Assembly (NCBI RefSeq): GCF_949628215.1
Contig: NC_134281.1
Location: 14,332,501 to 14,396,500 of the forward strand
DNA from: Phalacrocorax aristotelis
Taxonomy: Eukaryota > Chordata > Aves > Suliformes > Phalacrocoracidae
DNA: 64,000 nucleotides
Reading direction: 5' to 3'
In this document: piece after piece, positions 35,296 through 46,900 of the stretch
How positions within the stretch are numbered: the stretch's first letter is position 1
How the letters are laid out: each line of letters starts with the position of its first letter
Notes under the pieces: generated by a model
The model's input: only the letters and a program-made list of their open reading frames with translations
The model's database searches: none
What the model was told of the DNA's origin: nothing
Translations under genes and position numbers: made by a program

Positions 35296-38200
35296 CTGTG
35301 GGGAGAAGAGCAAGGAGCTGAGGTCACCACGGGCTTCTGCCCTCAGGACATGGCACCGGTCCCAGCCCTGGGGTACTCACAGCTGGGTGCGGAAGATGAC
35401 AGTGAGCAGCCCGAAGGCCACTGACACCCCCAGGCCAATGTCCAAGTTCAGCAAGAGGGTGGCCACAAATGTCACAATCCAGACCATCTGGAAGGGGGGA
35501 GGAATGGTCAGCTGTGGCATAGCCCCCCCCCGCTGGCACCTGCAAACCTCAGGAAGGGTGGAGAAACCCTCTCCAGGAACAAGAGCAAAGCCCTGGGGCC
35601 AGTCAGCACCTTACCAGATCCACCCGGTTAGATTTCCAGAGCGTGCGGATGTCACTGAACTGCTTGAACATGCCCTTGAGGTTGATGATGATGATGGCAG
35701 CCAAGATGGCCTAGGAGAGAAGTCCCTGCAACTATAAGGATGCTGAGGGCAGGTTGGGGAGGGAGAGTGGCCTTGGCTGTTCCCCTGCCACACCACCTTG
35801 CCATGGGGCAGGCACAGGGGTGGGATGTGACGCAGTGTCTGTGGGACCAGATGTACCTTGGGCAGGTCACGGAAGAGCTCTCCAATCTTCACGATGGTCA
35901 CCAGGATGACCAGGGATGCAATGACACCAGCTACCTGCAGGGAAGAGCAGGCAGTGACAGGTGAGTCCCCCACCGCTTGCTGTGCTCCTTGCCCCTGGTC
36001 CAGCCCCATGGAGGGAGGCAATGCTGCCCAGACCCACCTGGCTGTTGCCCCCGGTGCTCTCCTGCACCAGGCTCCGTGACATGGAGCAGCTGATGGCAAA
36101 ACACTGGAAGAAGCCCCCCAGGAAGTTGCAGAAGCCCAGTGCGATCAGCTCCTGCAGGGACAGAGCAGTGTTGGGGGAACACCATGCCTTCCCCCAGCTG
36201 CAAGAAGTACAAGCTTGGTTTTCACCCAAGGAAAGGGCCCTGCACATCAGAGCATCACCTGGTTGCTGTCCACTTTGTAGCCGTGCTTAAGGGCAAAGAT
36301 CTTGCCCAGAGAGATGCAGATGGCGTAGCCCACCACAGCAATGGCGAAGGCATTGCCCACCACCTGTCCAAAGTAGCTGAAGTTAGGGACCACAGGCGGC
36401 TTCAACCTACAGCCAAGACAGGGAGATGGGGCTCAAAAGGGGGGTCCTGTGTGCAGCGTGGTGCCCTGGCACCACCAGTCACTCTCGCTGCCCAGCCCTG
36501 CTCACCCACTGGGGATGTTGCCCACCACAGAGATGCCAAACTTGGTCTTCAGGTTCATGCCATAGGAGATGCCGGTGGAGATGATGATCTGGGGGAGGAT
36601 GGCTGGAGTGAGGCAGGGTCTTCCTGCACAGGGACCGTGGTGGAGGAGGAAGAGACGCATGCCCTGGAGCTGCACTTGCCAAGGCACCCCATACTACCCC
36701 TTCCCACCCTGGAGGGGATAGGGTCACCCATGGCTGCATCTCCACAGGGAACTGGGGCAGGTCTGGGTACCGTGATAAGCTCTATGGGGATGGGCATGGG
36801 CAGCTTGGCGGCGAACTTGTGGTTGAGCTCTTTCACGATGAAGATGGCCACCATGGCAATGATGGCTGTCACCAGAGTGCCCACGTTGGTCTCTGGCAGC
36901 TTCTGGCAGATCTCAATGAAGGTCTACAGGACAGGAGGAAACAGGCTCAGGAAAGCAGATGACTCTCCAGCAGGTTTATGGGGGCCTCTGTGTGCCCCAC
37001 AGGTGAGTGCCTGGTGGTCCCAGGGCAGCAGCAAACTCCCACTCACCATGAACATTGAGAGTGGCCCTGAGTGCTCACCCAGGGAGACCCCAAAGACGTT
37101 CTTGAGCTGGGAGACGAGGACATGCACAGAGGCAGCAGTCGTGTAGCCACGCACCAGCGGGTCTGAGAGGTAGGTCACCACGAAGCCAAACTGCAGGAGG
37201 CCCAGGACCACCTGGAAGGAGAGGTAGCAGGAGGAGTTCCCCGCTGCTTGCAGCCATGGGGCAGCACAGCCCCCTGCTGCCTGCCAGGCTGGGCTGAGGC
37301 CCCCTTACCTGGAAGATGCCTGTCAGGACAGTGATGGTGGCCACCAGCTCCACCCTGGCAGCATCGCGCCGTTCCTCATTGACCATCGTGACATTGGTGC
37401 CATTGACGGACTCTAGGAAGTTCTCACTGGGCACCAGGGACTCTGTCACACTCCCAATCATGACAGAGATGACAGCAAAGGGGCCTGGGGACAGGCAGGG
37501 TGTGGGCAGGGAGCCCAAGGTCAGCACCAGGACCTTTTTGAAGTCCACAGGAACCTGTCCCCCTGGGCCAGGCTCAAAGTGCACCCACTGTGCTTTCGCT
37601 CTGGTATGGCCAACCACCTTCTTGGTGGGGCAAATTAAAGGCAAGAAAGGTTCCCCCAGCTGTTGATGTGGCAATGCTGTGCCATGGATGAAGGCTTGCC
37701 CCCTTCTTCCTGGCTCCCTCCCCACCATACCCTTGGGAGCACATGGTCCCTCAGCTTACCCACAGAGTTGTGCCTGGACGTCCCGAAGAAGAAGTAGAGG
37801 AAGACAGGGTAAAAGGAGGAATAGAGACCAGTGACAGGCGGCAGCCCGGCCAGCAGTGCATAGGCGAGGCCTGGACATGGGGAACAGGAAGAAACATCAC
37901 GGTTGGCCGAGCCCCAGCCCCCTTGCCTGTGGGGAGCAACCGGCTGCCTGGGCATGGCATCGCTTACCCTGGGGCAGGTGCATGATGCCCACACTGAAGC
38001 CTGAGGTGATGTCCCCCAGGAGCCACTCCTTGACGGGGTAGCGAGGCAGCCAGCGCAGGAAGGGCAGGAATTGGAAGAGCAGGGACTTGGCAGTGGAGGT
38101 GGAGCATCTGGTGGGGAAGGAGCAGGAACTGGGCTGAGCACAAGTGCAGGGGCTTGGGGACATCAGCAGGGATGGACGGGGCCCCATGTGAAGCAGTGGG

Positions 38201-38527
38201 TCCTGTGGGACTCCCAGCTCCATCCACTGGAGCCAGGTATCCATCCAGGCAGGAGGACAGAGTGGGAACATGGGTGTTTGGGCTTGGGAGAACCAACCGT
38301 GTCTACCGCAGGGGCTGGGACAGCCAGAGCCAGGCTGCCCATGGCAGTGGGGCTGAGGCACATGGTGCCTGGCCGGGTCCAGGCACACCCCTCCAGCTGT
38401 CACGGTCCTACCTGATCTTGTGGAGATAGCTGCGCAGTGAGGGCTTGGTGGGAAGTTTCCGCTGTGCCACCTCCTCCAGGTCAGCCTCGCTCAGCACCTC
38501 GCGGGGTACGCGGTGGCTCAGTGCCAT
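33292..38527 (-). CDS. SLC26A6: SLC26A6, anion exchanger (PAT1/CFEX-type)
   Basis: Multi-pass SLC26 exchanger that in mammals swaps chloride, oxalate, bicarbonate, formate or sulfate at apical epithelial membranes. Nineteen coding exons with consistent phases sum to 2,142 nt (713 residues plus stop; human about 759, mainly a longer N-terminus). The order is a short cytosolic N-terminus, the transmembrane transporter domain, a STAS domain and a C-terminal PDZ ligand. The ATG at 38525-38527 (GCAGAGATGG, purine at -3 and G at +4) is the first in the exon in this frame. Assignment to A6 and not A3, A4 or A5 rests on synteny between UQCRC1 and CELSR3 and on close similarity of the STAS and C-terminal exons. 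All introns are GT-AG. Confidence 0.95.
34212..34254. repeat. CA-rich microsatellite in SLC26A6 intron
   Basis: Interrupted (CA)n with ACAG and ACTC variants on the plus strand, within the intron between the 33990-34175 and 34758-34862 exons. Confidence 0.85.
35381..38527 (-). CDS. SLC26A6: SLC26A6 N-terminus and transmembrane transporter domain
   Basis: Exons 38412-38527, 37968-38107, 37760-37870, 37309-37484, 37047-37211, 36771-36923, 36506-36588, 36259-36406, 36038-36151, 35857-35934, 35615-35710 and 35381-35487. Family landmarks are [14 protein letters not shown] before the first helix, then [20 protein letters not shown] followed by TSRHNSVG (the SLC26 signature), [36 protein letters not shown], and the helix pair around [12 protein letters not shown]. 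The 37309-37484 exon has adjacent sequons NGT and NVT in the expected extracellular loop. Hydrophobic segments fit the 7+7 inverted-repeat fold of the family. Confidence 0.93.
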
Positions 38528-38569
38528 CTCTGCTGCTATGGCCGCCCAGCCCTCCCACGTGCCAGCCCA
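38528..38569 (-). other. SLC26A6: SLC26A6 5'UTR part of the first coding exon
   Basis: A CTACCTGCAG acceptor (38570-38579) shows that the first coding exon begins at 38569. At least one non-coding leader exon must lie further right. No in-frame upstream ATG lies in this segment. Confidence 0.6.
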
Positions 38570-38579
38570 CTGCAGGTAG

Positions 38580-41500
38580 ATAAGGGACAGCTAAGGCGCG
38601 TTGCCATGGCTGGGGGTACCCAGCACCCTACCTACCCTGCAGCCCCTCCTGCAGTCCTGCTTGCCCCGTGGAGCCATCCCATCCCAGCCAGGAGTGCAGG
38701 ATCAGCCCCAAGGCCAAGGGCGAGCCAAGTTTTGAGAATCCTGAAGCAGTGGCAGAGCTCGCAGTGGAGAGCGGCAGGCGGCCAGCGTGTGAGCAGGGAG
38801 GGAGCCAAGGCCTCCGCAATTAGCACTGCCTGCTCCTGTCCCACACCAGCCCCATCTGCCCCACCAGGTGCATAGCTGGAGGCTGCCCCTGGGGAGCTCC
38901 CCCTCCGCCTGTCCATGCAGAACCCCCCCTTGGTACCAACCACCTTTCTCCTTCACGTACCGCGGTGCAGCCAGGGCAATGGGCTAGCACAGCCACCGAG
39001 CAAAGCCCCAGCCACCCCACAGCCCCGTCCGCAGACTTTGTCCCTTTACACATGAGGGGAGCAGGAATGTCAAGCCCTGACGAGCATCACAGGCTTGCCG
39101 TCTCTCTGCCTGTGCCCTCTCTGGTCATGTGCGCTGCAGAGTGGGCTGAGGCCACGAGCAGGGAGGAGCAGGGCTGTGATGGGGATCTCTCCCTTTCTAA
39201 GGCTGGGACAGTGGGACCAAGATGTCTCTATATGGATCTGCAGTCTGATCTTGCTCAGGACTCAAGCTGAGAGGTGCCACCATCCCACCAGGCTCACCCA
39301 GCTAGAGGACCCAGCTAGTCCTGAGGTGCTCACCCACTTGCGACCAGACCCATGAGCCACTCATGGGGTGCCTGTTTTACCCCCAGCCCTCCTACCTGTT
39401 GTGCCCAAGTTGGTCGGGTGCTGCCAGCTGGGCGCATGCTCTGCTCCCTCTTAATATCTGCCTGTGATCTTTGAGACACCAGTCCCTGCCTCCTGCCGTC
39501 CCGATGAGCTACCTGCTTCCCAGCCCCACTGCTGTGTTGCACCCGCCATGCTCCCCCAGTACCCTGTTGTGCCGGGTGCCCTAGCTATGGCAGGCCCAGG
39601 GCTGTCACTGCTGCTTCTTGGGCCATCCCATCCTGGGGACTGTCCTGGCCAGCCTCAGCCACCGGCCCACAGCCGTGCCTGGGGTGCCGCTGTGCCCCAG
39701 TGCCCATGCCAGGCATAGGGGAGGGGTCTTCTTACCACTGGGCACATCCTGGTGTCAACCTTCTGCCAAGGGCTGCTAGTGCTCACCTTGGGGTGAGCTG
39801 GGGTGCTGCTTGGCATCCTGCCATCACCCTCCTGTGCCCCCACACCCACAGGTGTCCCCCTGCTTTCCCACATCCTGGAGAAGGAGCTGTGCCTGGGGCA
39901 AGGTGGGTTACCTGCAACCTTCAGCTGTGGCATCCAGGGTATTTTCCATGGGCTCCGACCCCTGCTTACCTGCTAGATACGGGTGTGCTGTGCCGTGTGG
40001 ACTGCCCTGCTCTACCCCAGCGCACAGACCCAGCCGTTATCTTGTTCCAAAGGTCCCCAGCGGGCACTGGAGCCCTGCTGAACCTATCACACCTTCCTGG
40101 GCTCCACCATGATCTGGTACCACCATTGGGTTTGGAGCATTTCTGAGTCATGCTTGGCCCAAGCCCACACGGACACAGCAGTGGAAATGCAGGCACCCAT
40201 GGGCTGGGCTGACTCGTGCCAGGGTGCAGGGAAAAGCCAGTGGGCAAGGCAGGGCAGGGCAGGTGCCAGGGAGCCCTAGGTACCCTGTGTGGTGGGATGG
40301 GGCTGGTGCGTGACATGAGTGGTGACACCCAGGACCATGCTCTCTGGTGTTGGAGAGACTCATTCCCATCCTGGCTGGCTGGCTGGGGGACAGCCTGTGG
40401 CCACCCTGGCTCTCCCCGGAGTTGGGCCAACCTGGGTCCCATAGCAACCACACACGGACTCCTCATCTGCCTTCCAGGTGTGGGGCTGAGACTGCTCCCC
40501 TCAATCTCCACTACATCCCCAGCCCCGCACTGTCCCACCTCCATGCCCATCAGCCCCACCATGGCCAGGTAGCGGCACGCCAATGCCAGCACATGCACCC
40601 ATACACGTGACTCCCCATTGTTTATCCACTTACCTGGCACTGAAGTGGAGGCCGTCACAGGGCTCCTGCTTGGTAGCAGCTGATAGCATGGGTGCCATTT
40701 ACTACCTCCTTATCACTGCTCCCGGCCCCCACCCTGCACTGCTGCTTCCTGCACTGCTGCTTCCTGCACCCCAGCCTCCAACGCCCCCCACCGAGAACCC
40801 GGCTCAGCTGCTCTGCCTGTGGGTCCCCCTCAGCCACCCTAGCCTCCCAGGAGCCCTCCCCCTCACCCACAGGCCAGCCTTAGGAAGGGCTGCAGGACAG
40901 GACTGCAGCTCCCAGCACCACCAAAGCAGGACTCCCCAGGGGCCATCATGAGCCCAGCCCCCTGGTGCTCAGGGGCCGACCTGGGCTGGGTCAAGCTCAG
41001 GCCAGCACTAAGGAGGGAGCCCGTGAGGGACCAAGGCTCCACACTCATCGATGGCGACCCTTGCTCAGGGTGCCCTGGATCAATATTGCCCTTTGCTCAC
41101 CTGCTCTTTCCCCTCCAACAGCAAGAAAGGGAGGGATGGAGGGCACTGGAATCACACTGGGCCTTTCCTCCTCCTCCTGCTTCCCTCTCCTTCCCTGCAG
41201 CCCAGATTGGCCCCGCTGAGGCCATGTTGCCTTTGGACGGTGGATGTTCTCCCCTTGGCCTTGCCCAGGCTGCTGGCCAGGGATGCTGGCTGCTGCCAGG
41301 CATGGGCTCCACAGCTAACCACAGCCACTGCAGACCTGCCAGCCGGGGCCAGGGCCACTGGGCACCACCACAGCTGACCCCACCTCTGGGTAAACCGGCC
41401 TGGACATAGTCAAGTTCAAGCAACTGGCAGCACCTGAAGTCTCTGTCACCTGGTCACCTCACCCCAGGCCACAGCAACTTCCCTTCAGGCCAGGAGTTGG

Positions 41501-41604
41501 CTGTAAGCTCCTGCCCAAGCCCCCTCCCAGCATCGCCTGAAGCCCAGGCACCGCACCTGCAGCCCCAGCCATGGATCCCAAGCACAGGGAGAGACAGCAG
41601 AGAG
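38580..41604. other. Region between SLC26A6 and CELSR3 3' end
   Basis: About 3 kb of GC-rich sequence with no supported protein-coding gene. It should contain the SLC26A6 promoter, leader exon(s) and first intron. Chance open frames are present in several frames but none matches a known family. Confidence 0.55.
40634..40800 (-). promoter_or_regulatory. SLC26A6: Candidate SLC26A6 leader exon and promoter
   Basis: A perfect donor TGCCAG|GTAAGTGG (exon end 40634) is the best candidate for the leader exon feeding the 38569 acceptor. Just upstream (40733-40769) a unit of about 15 bp is repeated a little over twice and carries AGGAAG (ETS-type) cores, followed by a TGATAAGG GATA-type site. Splicing to 38569 would leave the main ATG intact. 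Competing donors are at about 39297 and 39735. This is a weak prediction. Confidence 0.3.
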
Positions 41605-41625
41605 ACCAGTGCCATTTTATAGATT

Positions 41626-41631
41626 TTTATT
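41626..41631 (-). terminator. CELSR3: CELSR3 polyadenylation signal AATAAA
   Basis: AATAAA on the minus strand inside an A/T-rich stretch. Cleavage is expected at about 41605-41615. It is convergent with nothing; SLC26A6 begins downstream in the same orientation. Confidence 0.65.
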
Positions 41632-42101
41632 TCCAAATCCAGCGCTTCCATGATACACTTTTACACAGCCGGGTGGGGAGGTGTGGGCATCTCCCTGCTC
41701 CCTGCTCACAGAATCAGGAGATGGAGAGAGGGGAAAAAAAAACCCAACCAAACCCCGCAAAGAAACAAACCCAAACCCAAATCCAAGGGGGATGCTCCCC
41801 AGAGCCCAGGCCACAGCACTACAATCAGGGACCAAGCCACAGACTGACTCCTGCTTCTTGACCAGCTCAGCTCTGCGGGGACAGCCACTGGCTCCGCTGC
41901 TCTCTTCTTTTTTGGCACTTGTCACTTGCTCTCTGTTTGGCACCGACACAAAGCACCCACTTATGCCCAACCTGGCAGAAAAGTGGGCCCTATGGCATGG
42001 CAGGCACATGACATGGATACCCACCAGGGTGCCAAGGGGGTCATATGGCACTGGCTGAAGCACAGCCCAGGGCGCCGGTGCCACACAGCTGAAGAGGAAC
42101 A

Positions 42102-42439
42102 TGTAAACGAGCTTTTGTTCGCGAAGGCGGGCAGCACGGAGGGGCCCAGCTGTTCCCAACACGTGGGGCCAGCAGGCCTTCCCCCTGTGCACTCGTCCAA
42201 AATGGCATGTAAACATTTCAGCAAGCCCTTCCCTCCCCATCCCTGGGAGAAGGGTGGCAGTGAGCCTGCCTCGTCGGGGTTGTGCTGGGGGCAGGCAGCC
42301 CTGCCTGAACCATGGCACCCTCATCACCCAACCCCTCTGTCCCCTCCACGTCCTCCCCGCTGACTCAGGGACATAGCCAAGAGGCCTTGGTCTCCCCAGA
42401 GGCCTGGAGGACAGCAGCACAAGTCCCCTCCTGTAAACA
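42102..42439 (-). promoter_or_regulatory. CELSR3: Cluster of three miR-30 seed matches in CELSR3 3'UTR
   Basis: The transcript strand carries two full 8-mers UGUUUACA (42432-42439 and 42208-42215) and one 7-mer GUUUACA (42102-42108) within 340 nt. These match the seed of the miR-30 family (UGUAAACA). Repeated close spacing favours function; pairing is inferred from sequence only. Confidence 0.5.
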
Positions 42440-43560
42440 CGTCAGGCTGGGCTGCAGTATGAAGCTACAGCAGTGTGGTAGTAAGGCAGTAAGGAGCATG
42501 CTGTCAGGCAGCCCCGAGAGCACCACGGGGGCAGCCAAGCAGAGGCACTGCGCTTGGCAGGTGAAAGGGAACATGCCGGCCCCCCGAGCCGGCTGCCCCT
42601 GGCCCAAGGCTGGGATAGGCACAGAGGAATGTCACCTCACAGCAGAGCCACCAGGAGTCCCAGGCCAGGCCCCCGGCCAAGCAGAGAAACCATCAGGGTA
42701 GCCTGAATTTCCAGAGAGGGCAAAGTGCTATTTATATCTGTCTCCCAAACTCCAGACTACTCTGAGCTGGGGTCCTCTGCCAGCCAGAGAGCACAGGGAC
42801 ATGTGTGTATGTACACAGAGCCTGCAGGGAACCAGCTAGATAGAAATTTTGTGGGCAATGCTGGACCATGAGCCTGGAGCCACATCATGTTCCTGCAGAT
42901 GCTAATACTCCACAGAGCAAGCACTGACTCTGGGAACAGCCTGGCCTGCTGCTGAGCAGGGCTAGGGTCATCCAGCTCCTTGCATGGACCCACAAACCAA
43001 AAGAGGTTTGCTCTATAACACACAGGTTAAAGAGCACAACATACAGTGGGTAAAAACATAGTGCTCATTTGCTGAGCAGAGGAAACCAGCACTTATAGGA
43101 GTGGGACCATCCTGGTACAGGATGGGACTGAACAGCAAAGCTTGTTTCCTCCCCGGTGGGTTCCTAGTGCTGAATTTGCCACCCTATTCGCTTGTGCTCT
43201 CGCTAGCGCCCAGTCCCGGCTCACGGATGGAGGCAGGAGGATGGCAGAGACACGTGTGGAGCTGCACAGTGGGTGGGTGAGAGGGGCAGGGGGCCCAGCT
43301 GCCCTGCAATGGGGATGGGACAGAGCAGTGCTGGCAAAGCCATGAGGGCTGCCTGGCACTGTCCCTCCAGCCTACTGGAATCATGGTTCCTGGTACACCC
43401 AGGGAAGCTGGCAAAGGGCTGTTGGTGAGACAAATGCTCCAGGTCCTGGGAACAGACCATCCGTAAAAATAACTATAGAAATTTCTCTTCTCTCTGATTA
43501 CAAAGATACAAAAAGCTAGAAAACCCTCCCCTGCCCTCACATCCTGGGCTCCATTTCCAT

Positions 43561-43606
43561 CCCCCTGCCCCTGCCCCTGCCCCTGCCCACACACACGCAC
43601 ACACAC
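43561..43606. repeat. (CCCCTG)n plus (CA)n simple repeat
   Basis: About four CCCCTG units followed by an interrupted CA run, in the CELSR3 3'UTR. Confidence 0.9.
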
Positions 43607-43939
43607 CCTCCCTGCCTACAAACGGGTTGCAGAGGAAGAGCTCGGCCCCAGGGAATTGGAGAAGCCACCCTCGCCCGAGCAGGCTCCTGCCGTACCTGTC
43701 ACACCAGGCAGGCAATGGGGAGCATGGCGGCAGCCAAGAGCCCGGAGGCTCCCCGCAGTTGGTGGTGCAGGCTGCCGGCCCTCAGCCCGGAGGGCAGGGG
43801 AAGGCAGGGTCAGTTTTGGGCCTCTGACCATCATCAGTTCTGGCCCCTGCCCCCTGGGGACACCAAACCTCAGCTGGCAGCGCCTGGCTAGGCGAAGGGC
43901 CCTGCTTCTTCTGTCTCTCTTGTCGACAGCTTTGGCCCC

Positions 43940-46900
43940 TCAGGAATGGCCCTCATTTCTCATTATTCTTCAGGGAGGAAAGAAAAACAGTGTTAAGCTG
44001 TGGCATCTCTCCTGGGCTCCAGCTGCCTCCCCCCAGCTATGCCAGATGGGGACAGGGCAGAAACACGCTCCTGTGTCAAGGAAGGAACAATTGTCTCCAA
44101 GTCCCTGAGTTCAGGGAAGAGGGAAGGAGGAATGGGATGGGAGCAGTACCAGCAGGGAGCAGAGCTGGAGGGGAAGAAATGAGAGACCGGGACAGGGTCC
44201 CTGGCGAGAAATGTGGCTGGCCCCCCTCCTCTCCAGCCAGCCTGGCCCTCACACATATCCGCTTGCTGGGACTTACAGCTGGCACTGAGCAAGGGGACCA
44301 GCCATGAGGTCAGCCTAGCCTGACAAAGCGTTTTCCCTGAGCCCCCACAGGCCACAAGTGTGGGCCATCACTTCTGGCAGAGCAAGCAGACTCAGATACA
44401 CTGATGTTTCTGCTTGTGCTGCACTGCAAGTGCCTGGAGCTGCCACATCTGAGGGTTCTCCCTGCGCAGTCGCTATTCAGGACCAGGAGACACCTGCCAC
44501 TCACCCCAGGGGCTCACTCTTAGACAGCCCTCTCCCCCCAAACTGAAACACCTTTGGGAAGAAGCCAGGCAGGTGGACAATACACAAGACCAGCTGAACA
44601 AGGCCTAGCTGAGGAAGGGACACACTTACTCTGAGTCTGGTGACAGCTCCGAAATGCTGTGGGAGGTGGCAGAACGAGGTGTCGAGGGGCACATTGCGGA
44701 GGGCATCGAGGAGGTCTGCACAGCAGAGGGGGTGGTGGTGGTTTGAGGGCCTGAAGGTGTGCTGGAAGTTTGCACCGAGGACAGGACGGAGGAGTTAAAA
44801 GAAGCAAGGATGGAAGAAAGGATATCTAACTGTTCAGTGGAAGGATGTCGGCTGGGAACGGCCTCCAGGTTCTCCCTAGAAGGCTGCCTCCTTGACAACG
44901 GCTCTAGGCTTTCCCCAGACAGCTGCCTCCTACTGAGACTCCCCAGGTTGTCCTGTGAGGGATGCCTGCTAGGCACTGTGTCCAGAGGCTCTCTGGAATT
45001 AGATCTTCTGGAGAGAAAGTCCAGCTGCTCCCTTGAAGTTTGTCTAGCTGATGCTAGCTGGTCCCTGGAAGGCTGTCTTCTAGAAAGCAAATTCAATTGT
45101 TCTCGAGAAGTATCTCGACTTGGCAACGTGTCTATTCGGTCTCTGGACACTTGCCTACTTGACAATGTATTTAGCCACTCTCTAGAGACCTCTCTTACTG
45201 GCCCACAGTCTAGCTGCTCTCTTGACCCAAATCTGCAGGGTAAAGTGTCAAGATGGTCTCTGGAGCCCTGCCTCCGGGGTAGCGTGTTCCCATGATCTCT
45301 CTGACTGGGCCTAGCAGCCAGTAGATCCAAGTTTTCCCTAGACCCATGTCTGCTTGGGATACTTTCCAGGTGTTCAATAGACCCATGCCTACTGGGGATA
45401 GCGTCCAGCTCCTCCCTAGACCCATGCTGGCTGGGCACAGCTTCCAAGCACTCTCCTGAGTTGTGTCTGCTCAGCTGCTCCCGGGACATCTGTCTCCTCA
45501 TCAGCATGTCAAGCTGCTCCCGTGATGAGTACCGGCTGGCTGGCTGTGACAGACTGCCTGCCCCAGAGTAAATCCTGCCATAGGAGGCAGCAGGGACAGC
45601 CCTGTGACCCAATGTGGAGGTCTTGTACCATGTCAGCTCGTTGGTCATCCTACCAACGGATGGCAAACCTTGGAGAGTCGGAGGGTACTGAAGGCGGTTC
45701 TTCAAAATCCCTGCACCAGACAGAAAGAGAAGTCAAACCTTTGCATAACAGTGAGAAGAGCACGAAAGCTGGGGGCAAAAAGCCATACATCCCTAAGGAC
45801 ACTACAAGATGGATCTGATGCTGAGCCTTCAGGGCCATGCCAACCTGAGACAGGCCAGGCCACCCTTGCCTGCTTGCTCCAGGTCATTACCTTTTCTTTG
45901 CCGTTGGGTCTGGGTGAGGGAGTTCTCGTCCCCGCTGGTCAAGGCCAGGTCTGGCTGATTATTGTTGGCCGCATCCTTGTTGATGTCAAATCCCAGCTTC
46001 CGCTCAGAGCCCCACTTCTGCAGGGAGCAGGGGTGAACCTCGCACTCACCCAGAGCCGGCCAGTAGGACATGAGGTCATTGCCATCCACATCTAGTGAAG
46101 GACACAGCAAAACAGGCCCCAGGGAAGAGGGAGAAAGTATTTCTGTGAGCAGCAATTGAAGCCATCACAAGGCACAGCCTGGCCCTGAGCTCAGGACCTG
46201 AGCTCACCCTTTCCCCTGACAGAGCCCCTGGGACTTGCCTTTGGGAGTGGTGTTGGCGGGGTTAGTGAGGAGACGCTCACTGTGTGCTGCCCGCTTGAAC
46301 TGGCGCTGGAATCGGCCCCGCAGGCGCACGTTCTCCTCACTCTCTGAGGATGGGATGGAGAGGCTGCGCTCTTCATCCAGAGACAGATCACTGTCTGAGT
46401 CCGAGTCCTGGTCTGCAGGGAAACAGCATGTGTTGGGGAGACATTTGGAATGAAGGTGGGCGCAGCTTTTCAGCCCAAATGGGGAAGGACAGACTCATGC
46501 CTGTGAGCCTCTGCTAGTTAAATGACCAAATCACCACATAACAGAGGCAGGGAGGGACCCAGAAGTCTCTGCTCTGACCCCTGCCCAGGGCAGGGCCAGC
46601 CAGGCTCTGACTGCATCCAGGAAGGCAGAACGACCCCAGGGCTGACTGCCCTCATGAGGACAACAGCCTGCCTTACCCCTGATTGCCCTTCCCTTGGCAG
46701 CAGCCTGCACCTGCTCCACCTGCCCTTTCATCAGGTGCTCATGAGAGGAGCCTGGCTCCATCTCGCTACACCTCCCTGTAAGGTAGTTGCAAATAGCTGT
46801 AAGATCCCCTTTGTCTCCTCTTCCTCCAGGCTGAGCAAACCCACTTCCCTCAGCCTCTGCTCTCCTGTCCCACACCCCAGGCCCGGCCAGGAGGGTGGCA

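Larger units (their letters stand above)
41605..43939 (-). other. CELSR3: CELSR3 3'UTR
   Basis: About 2.3 kb from the TGA (43940-43942) to the polyadenylation signal near 41626. It contains a (CCCCTG)n/(CA)n block at 43561-43606, miR-30 seed matches at 42102-42108, 42208-42215 and 42432-42439 (plus-strand coordinates, read on the minus strand), and a G/T-rich tract at 41731-41790 on the transcript strand. Open frames inside it are chance. The extent is inferred from the stop codon and the only good AATAAA downstream. Confidence 0.65.

Noticed and set aside
44624-44626. TAA directly after SPDSE as the CELSR3 stop
   Set aside because: It lies in a perfect GTAAGT donor, and a good acceptor at 43968 leads to an ending in EGHS that matches human CELSR3.
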